NCBI GenBank assembly: GCA_003156235.1
Contig: PMGP01000388.1
Span: 323 to 6,644, forward strand
DNA from: Acidobacteriaceae bacterium
GTDB taxonomy: Bacteria; Acidobacteriota; Terriglobia; Terriglobales; Acidobacteriaceae
Length of the DNA stretch: 6,322 bases
Direction of reading: 5' to 3'
Of this stretch, positions 1-3,027 are shown one piece after another. A program made the translations under genes and the position numbers. A model generated the notes under the pieces. The model was given only the letters and a program-made list of their open reading frames with translations, did not search any database and was not told the DNA's origin. Position 1 is the stretch's first letter; every line of letters begins with the position of its first letter.

Positions 1-1
1 C

Positions 2-154
2 TCCATGTGGCGCGACATCGCCTATACCAACACCGAAGCCGTTCAAGCCACACTGCTTGCCCTGGAGCAGCGACTCGCTCACCTGCGCGAAAATTTGCGC
101 ACGCCGGAGTTGCGCGATGAGTTCGAGCAAGCCAATAAATTTCGGCGGGAGTGA
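2..154 (+). CDS. tyrA: Prephenate dehydrogenase, C-terminal end (partial)
   Basis: Only the last 50 codons and the TGA stop are in the window; the gene enters from the left edge in frame 2. The translation begins SMWRDIAYTNTEAVQATLLA and ends ANKFRRE. The pattern M-W-R-D-I-A-x-T-N, then a long amphipathic helix and a short charged tail containing 'A-N-K-F-R', is the characteristic C-terminal helical dimerisation region of prephenate dehydrogenases. By family knowledge, the enzyme oxidatively decarboxylates prephenate to 4-hydroxyphenylpyruvate using NAD(P)+ in tyrosine synthesis, in the cytoplasm. The catalytic and nucleotide-binding domains lie outside the window, so fusions (for example to chorismate mutase or an ACT domain) cannot be judged, although no ACT domain follows the helical end. 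The next gene starts 39 bp downstream on the same strand and is an aminotransferase, which fits the next step of the pathway. The call rests on this short tail alone. Confidence 0.72.
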   Translation, partial: SMWRDIAYTNTEAVQATLLALEQRLAHLRENLRTPELRDEFEQANKFRRE

Positions 155-157
155 TGA

Positions 158-180
158 ATCCGGAATTCAGCTTTCCGGAT
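158..180 (+). repeat. Intercistronic inverted repeat (8-bp stem, 7-nt loop)
   Basis: The arms ATCCGGAA (158-165) and TTCCGGAT (173-180) are perfectly complementary around the loop TTCAGCT. The structure fills the gap between the dehydrogenase stop and the Shine-Dalgarno site of the aminotransferase, which begins 3 nt after the right arm. No T-run follows, so it is a poor terminator. An intercistronic RNA hairpin (stability, or control of access to the ribosome site) or an operator are both possible; the role is inference. Confidence 0.5.
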
Positions 181-182
181 GC

Positions 183-188
183 AAGGAG
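183..188 (+). promoter_or_regulatory. Shine-Dalgarno site that fixes the aminotransferase start
   Basis: AAGGAG lies 5 nt before the ATG at 194. It falls inside the coding sequence if the earlier in-frame ATG at 179 were used, and that earlier ATG has no comparable site. This favours 194 as the true start. Confidence 0.8.
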
Positions 189-193
189 AAGAT

Positions 194-1384
194 ATGAATA
201 TTAGGTTCGCACGCAGGATGGACAGTGTACACGCCTCGACGATTCGCGAGATTCTCAAAGTTACCGAACAGCCGGAGATCATCTCCTTCGCCGGAGGTCT
301 TCCCGCGCCGGAACTTTTTCCCGTGGACGATTTACTCTCCGCGGCGGAGCGTGTTCTTCATGAGACCGGCGCGTCCGCGCTTCAGTACAGCCCCAGCGAG
401 GGCTATGCGCCGCTGCGGGAGAGCTTGGCCGCCGAATCCCGCAGGCGAGGCATCGATTGCTCAGCCGAGGATATTCTCATCACGACCGGCTCCCAGCAGC
501 CGCTCGATCTGGCCGGAAAGATTTTTCTGGATGCTGGAGACTGCGTCCTGACCGAAAGCCCGACCTACATGGCCGCCATTCAGGCGTTTCAGACATTCGA
601 AGTCCGCTTTGCTACGGTCCCTACCGATGACCACGGTCTGATCTCGGAGGAGTTGCCTGCATTGATCGAGCGCGAAAGGCCCAAATTCCTGTACACGATT
701 CCGAATTTTCAGAATCCCACCGGCAGGACGCTCGCCGCACAGCGCCGCAAGACTCTTTATTCGATCGCGGCTCGCTATGGATTGATTGTTATCGAGGACG
801 ATCCCTATGGATGCCTGCGTTATGCGGGGAAGACGATTCCTCCGCTCAAGTCGCTGGACACCGAAGGAATTGTTATCTACCTCAGCACCGTTTCAAAAAC
901 CATCGCGCCCGGACTCAGAATCGGCTGGGTAGTTGCTCGCGAGGAAATCCGCCGCAAGCTGACGATTGTCAAGCAAGCGGCCGATCTGCATACGTCGAGC
1001 CTGGACCAGCGCATTGTTCATCGTTACCTGACGGACTTCGACAGCAGCGCCCATATCGAGCGCATTCGGCAAGCCTACGGGGAACGCTACGCGATCATGG
1101 ATGCGACACTGCGGGAAACTATGCCTCCGGGATTCCGGTGGACACATCCAGAGGGAGGAATGTTCCTCTGGGTAACTTGTCCCGAGGGCGTGGACACCAA
1201 CGAGCTGCTGCGCGAAGCGCTTTTGCGCAAAGTCATCTTTGTGCCGGGGCAGGATTTTTTCCCCGATTCGAGCGGCCAGCGATTCATGCGCCTGAACTTC
1301 TCCAACGCTTCGCCGGACTCGATTCGAGAAGGCATCGGCCGGCTGGCGGAGGTTTGCAAGGATGCGGTTCACGCGCACGCATAG
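194..1384 (+). CDS. PLP-dependent aminotransferase, class I/II (LysN/aromatic aminotransferase-like)
   Basis: This is a 396-aa fold-type I aminotransferase, full length for the family and without the N-terminal GntR-type helix-turn-helix of MocR regulators. Visible motifs are SFAGGLPAPELFP (31-43), typical of the LysN/2-aminoadipate/aromatic branch; the cofactor-phosphate loop GSQQ (99-102); NPTG (174-177); EDDPY (201-205) with Asp202 and Tyr205 expected to contact the pyridine ring; STVSKTIAPGLRIGW (231-245) with Lys235 as the Schiff-base lysine and Arg242; and FMRLNFS (364-370) with Arg366 expected to bind the substrate carboxylate. The family swaps amino groups between an amino acid and a 2-oxoacid, using PLP, in the cytoplasm. 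The preceding prephenate dehydrogenase suggests that 4-hydroxyphenylpyruvate or phenylpyruvate is the acceptor (tyrosine/phenylalanine formation). The close relatives of this branch also include 2-aminoadipate and branched-chain transaminases, so substrate is inference. The 39-bp spacing fits an operon. All key catalytic residues are present. Confidence 0.93.
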   Translation: MNIRFARRMDSVHASTIREILKVTEQPEIISFAGGLPAPELFPVDDLLSAAERVLHETGASALQYSPSEGYAPLRESLAAESRRRGIDCSAEDILITTGSQQPLDLAGKIFLDAGDCVLTESPTYMAAIQAFQTFEVRFATVPTDDHGLISEELPALIERERPKFLYTIPNFQNPTGRTLAAQRRKTLYSIAARYGLIVIEDDPYGCLRYAGKTIPPLKSLDTEGIVIYLSTVSKTIAPGLRIGWVVAREEIRRKLTIVKQAADLHTSSLDQRIVHRYLTDFDSSAHIERIRQAYGERYAIMDATLRETMPPGFRWTHPEGGMFLWVTCPEGVDTNELLREALLRKVIFVPGQDFFPDSSGQRFMRLNFSNASPDSIREGIGRLAEVCKDAVHAHA

Positions 1385-1432
1385 CGCCTTGCCAGTGAGC
1401 GAAAATCAGAAGGCGGGGAGTAACGTGGCGTC

Positions 1433-1470
1433 GTGAATTCCACATCGCGTTTCCGCGACGTGGAATTCAC
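1433..1470 (-). terminator. Strong hairpin directly after the PIN gene stop; 3'-end structure or convergent terminator
   Basis: The arms GTGAATTCCAC (1433-1443) and GTGGAATTCAC (1460-1470) pair perfectly over 11 bp, followed by one mismatch position (1444/1459) and a further 5 bp (1445-1449 with 1454-1458) closing a 4-nt loop. Read on the minus strand, the loop is GAAA (a GNRA tetraloop) and the mismatch is a G-U wobble, so the minus RNA has a continuous 17-bp stem. On the plus strand the same position is A-C. The hairpin begins at the base right after the minus-strand TGA (1471-1473). No U-tract follows on the minus side; on the plus side a moderately T-rich stretch (1471-1482) follows. It lies between convergent genes, so it may stop transcription from either side or protect the 3' end of the toxin mRNA. 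Confidence 0.7.
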
Positions 1471-1947
1471 TCATTCCTGTTCTGCTTCCTTGACCGCCGC
1501 TTCCTTGGCCGGGTCGATGGTATGGAAGCCCTCGCTTTTGGCCGCTTCGAGCAACAGCGGCGAGGCGGAGACGAAGATAATCTCCGTGGCCTGGAACATA
1601 TCGCGGGCGACGATGGCGGCGGCCAGTTGCAGGGTGTCGGGCCAGCGCAGGGTAGTGCGGTCGAGGAGCTGGCGCGCGGCTTCGAGCACCGCCGGGTTCA
1701 GCGGCTCCTGGACCATGCGCGCGGCCTCCATGCGCAGGCTGTCGAGCGCGGCCGTGGCGTCTTCCGGGGTGATGGCGCCTGCCCGCTCGCGCCGGCGAAT
1801 GGCCGCGTAGACCTCCAGTGGCGTGGAGGCCGAGATCAGTTTGCGGTTATCCTCCACGGCTTCCATCAGCCTGATCAGGGCCTCGGTGCCCTGCTCTTGC
1901 ACAAACAGCTTGGCGAAGGCGGTGGACTCCAAAAAGTAGCAGCTCAC
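1471..1947 (-). CDS. PIN-domain protein, VapC-like toxin with atypical active site
   Basis: This 158-aa protein has the layout of a single-domain PIN nuclease. It shows the N-terminal strand YFLESTAFAKLFVQE (4-18), where canonical proteins read Y-x-D-T/S-S-A; Glu45 in STPLEVYAAIRRRERAG; Asp104 in PDTLQLAAAI; and the final strand FVSASPLLLEAAKSEGF (125-141), where the usual motif is F-V-S/T-A-D. PIN toxins are Mg2+-dependent ribonucleases that cleave tRNA, rRNA or mRNA when freed from their antitoxin. Here the first Asp is Glu7 and the fourth acidic position is Ser129, so activity could be altered or lost. A C-terminal extension (about 147-158) is Ala/Glu-rich. The start is a GTG sharing bases with the stop of the preceding gene (GTGA, 1944-1947), with a G-rich GGGGGA 4 nt upstream. 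This implies translational coupling, as is usual for antitoxin-toxin pairs. The PIN fold is well supported; a toxin role is inferred from fold and context. Confidence 0.85.
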   Translation of the reverse strand: MSCYFLESTAFAKLFVQEQGTEALIRLMEAVEDNRKLISASTPLEVYAAIRRRERAGAITPEDATAALDSLRMEAARMVQEPLNPAVLEAARQLLDRTTLRWPDTLQLAAAIVARDMFQATEIIFVSASPLLLEAAKSEGFHTIDPAKEAAVKEAEQE

Positions 1948-2663
1948 AGGTTCCCCCGTTCTTCCTCGATGGCCTCGGCGATGGAGTCGCCATGCGCCGT
2001 GACCGGATGGAAGCGCTGCGCTTCATCGGGCATTCCCGCCTCGGCGCGGTTGAGGCGGATGGTGGTGGTGGGATAGGCCGGCGTCTTGGGGTTGGCAATC
2101 TTGCTGGTGACCACGACGCCGCGTTGGATGGCCTCTGCCAAAACAGCTTGGCGCGACTCCGGATGCTGATTCCAGCGGTAGGCCTTGCGCGGCAGAAACG
2201 AGTCGCGGAACCACTTCAGGGCGATGAAGGCGTGGCCGCCCCGCTCCGCCTCGGCCAGTGCCGCGCACAGCTCTTTCACGCGGGCGTCGATGTCGGCGGG
2301 AATCACCGCCTCCTGCCCGTCTTCGTCCTCGTCGAGGCTATACTCGGCTGGGGCGCGCGTGGCTCGTGCCGGACGCGGCGCGGCATCCTCGCCGTCGATG
2401 CGCTCAAAGTAGATGCGAACTTCGTCCTCTTCCGGCGCCCACGTGTTTGCCATGGCGTTGCGGCGCTTGCTGCGGCCGTTCTCCCCGCACAGCTCCACAA
2501 TCGCCTGGTAGCCTGCCGGCGCCAGAAAATGCAGGGCATGCGCCAGGCTGGGGTCCGTGCTGAATGACAGCTCGTTCAGGGCTTCTTCAAGCATTTCTTC
2601 TGCGTCGGGAATACTCAGGTTGTTCACTTCTACGTTGTTTTGCTCAGCTTTTGTCGATTTCAT
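1944..2663 (-). CDS. Unrecognised acidic protein with antitoxin-like C-terminal tail; partner of the PIN protein
   Basis: I do not recognise a named family for this 239-aa protein. From the N-terminus it shows a charged helical segment (about 16-62), a basic patch GRSKRRN (63-69), a low-complexity Pro/Ala/Arg and Asp/Glu-rich linker (about 89-118, with DEDEDGQE), and a probable helical domain (122-160). A stretch AVLAEAIQRGVVVTSKIANP (173-192) leading to YPTTTIRLNR (197-206) reads like the recognition helix and wing of a winged-helix fold. The final RFHPVTAHGDSIAEAIEEER (217-236) resembles the C-terminal toxin-binding tail of VapB/Phd-type antitoxins (R-x-x-P-V, G-x-x-[SL]-x-x-[IV], E-R). With the 4-bp overlap to the PIN gene, this suggests an unusually long antitoxin or regulatory partner. 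The start chosen is the ATG at 2661-2663, with GGAGAAG 5-8 nt before it; an in-frame ATG ten codons earlier (2691-2693) lacks a well-placed ribosome site. That it is a real gene is quite sure; the role is inference. Confidence 0.78.
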   Translation of the reverse strand: MKSTKAEQNNVEVNNLSIPDAEEMLEEALNELSFSTDPSLAHALHFLAPAGYQAIVELCGENGRSKRRNAMANTWAPEEDEVRIYFERIDGEDAAPRPARATRAPAEYSLDEDEDGQEAVIPADIDARVKELCAALAEAERGGHAFIALKWFRDSFLPRKAYRWNQHPESRQAVLAEAIQRGVVVTSKIANPKTPAYPTTTIRLNRAEAGMPDEAQRFHPVTAHGDSIAEAIEEERGNL

Positions 2664-2668
2664 TTTTT

Positions 2669-2675
2669 CTTCTCC
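2669..2675 (-). promoter_or_regulatory. Shine-Dalgarno site of the 239-aa gene
   Basis: On the minus strand GGAGAAG is followed by a run of five A and then ATG (2661-2663). It is the best ribosome site near either candidate start, and it decides against the ATG at 2691-2693. Confidence 0.7.
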
Positions 2676-2696
2676 GTATGCCGCTTCCCGCATCAG

Positions 2697-2754
2697 CCAG
2701 CACGACCCATCTCCGCCAGGCTGAATGGCCTGGTTCCGGAGTTGGTCGCGCTGG
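2697..2754 (-). repeat. 58-bp imperfect inverted repeat in the leader of the PIN operon
   Basis: Four successive paired blocks share one axis: CCAGC (2697-2701) with GCTGG (2750-2754), CGACC (2703-2707) with GGTCG (2744-2748), CTCCG (2711-2715) with CGGAG (2737-2741), and CCAGGC (2716-2721) with GCCTGG (2728-2733) around the loop TGAATG. This gives 21 paired bases with one single mismatch (2702/2749), one small interior loop and a 3-nt bulge. The mismatch is A-C on the plus strand but U-G on the minus strand. The element lies 34-91 nt before the chosen start of the 239-aa gene. It may be a 5'-UTR RNA structure, a binding site for the encoded protein, or a REP-like palindromic unit; only the base pairing is directly seen. 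Confidence 0.65.
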
Positions 2755-3000
2755 GGAAAAAGGGAGCAGTGTTAGTTCTAAACTTCACATTTGTTTACAG
2801 AGGAAATGCATGCCTTTATTTCTTCCGTGGCGCCTAGATTCGAGAAATACTCTAGCTAATCCTCTGCTTGAAGCTATTCAGTCCACAGTGTACCCTATAA
2901 AGCGGCCCTTGTGGAACGGGCTGGAAAAAAAGCCGTGCGACATTTCGCATCAGCAAACCCCGCTGCCGGGGAAAACAATGCGGCCGCCAAAGTTTATCAG
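2755..3000. other. AT-richer divergent intergenic region
   Basis: Between the leader repeat of the minus-strand operon and the promoter of the secreted-protein gene lies about 250 bp with no credible gene. It is visibly richer in A and T than its surroundings, especially 2755-2900, and must contain the promoter of the minus-strand operon. I see no convincing -35/-10 pair for that operon. On the plus strand, TATAAA at 2896-2901 looks like a -10 box without a well-spaced -35. A small hairpin CCCCG/CGGGG (2958-2962 with 2967-2971, loop CTGC) lacks a T-run. An ORF in frame with the secreted protein begins at 2911 but is probably not translated. Confidence 0.5.
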
Positions 3001-3010
3001 GGAGGCCTCC
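3001..3010. promoter_or_regulatory. Perfect 10-bp palindrome in the promoter spacer (possible operator)
   Basis: GGAGGCCTCC is self-complementary over all 10 bases. It ends 4 bp before the TACAAT box at 3015 and begins 2-8 bp after any sensibly placed -35, so a bound protein would block RNA polymerase. There is no evidence for a particular regulator, and a GC-rich 10-mer palindrome can occur by chance. Confidence 0.3.
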
Positions 3011-3014
3011 TCCG

Positions 3015-3020
3015 TACAAT
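3015..3020 (+). promoter_or_regulatory. -10 box of the secreted-protein gene, probably giving a leaderless mRNA
   Basis: TACAAT matches the sigma-70 -10 consensus at 5 of 6 bases. It is separated from the ATG at 3028 by only 7 nt, so transcription would start at or within a few bases of the start codon. The best -35 is weak (TTTATC, 2993-2998, 16-bp spacing). No real Shine-Dalgarno site exists other than the short AGAAGA between box and ATG. A -10 box at this distance from the start is the usual signature of leaderless transcripts in bacteria. Confidence 0.5.
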
Positions 3021-3027
3021 AGAAGAT

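Noticed and set aside
179..193. Upstream ATG of the aminotransferase
   Set aside because: The Shine-Dalgarno AAGGAG lies after this ATG and is well spaced for the one at 194. The five extra residues match nothing in the family.
811..1398. Plus-strand open frame of 195 codons within the aminotransferase gene
   Set aside because: It is a shifted frame of a gene whose catalytic motifs are all in the other frame; the translation is low in hydrophobic order.
1385..1415. CGCCTT/AAGGCG pairing right after the aminotransferase stop as a terminator
   Set aside because: Only 6 bp with a 19-nt loop and no T-run; the hairpin at 1433-1470 is much stronger.
1522..2567. Plus-strand open frames opposite the PIN and 239-aa genes (1522-2076, 1992-2567)
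   Set aside because: They have Gly/Arg-rich translation without domains. The minus strand has a recognisable PIN domain and a 4-bp gene overlap.
2664..2693. Upstream ATG of the 239-aa gene
   Set aside because: No ribosome site at proper distance, and the long inverted repeat begins only 3 nt upstream of it. The ATG at 2661-2663 has GGAGAAG with good spacing.
2868..2901. TTGAAG (2868-2873) with TATAAA (2896-2901) as a plus-strand promoter
   Set aside because: The 22-bp spacing is too long for a sigma-70 promoter, and TACCCT at the right spacing matches the -10 consensus poorly.
2911..3027. 39-codon N-terminal extension of the secreted protein
   Set aside because: It would bury the signal peptide in the interior of the protein and lacks a ribosome site; the start at 3028 gives a standard signal peptide.
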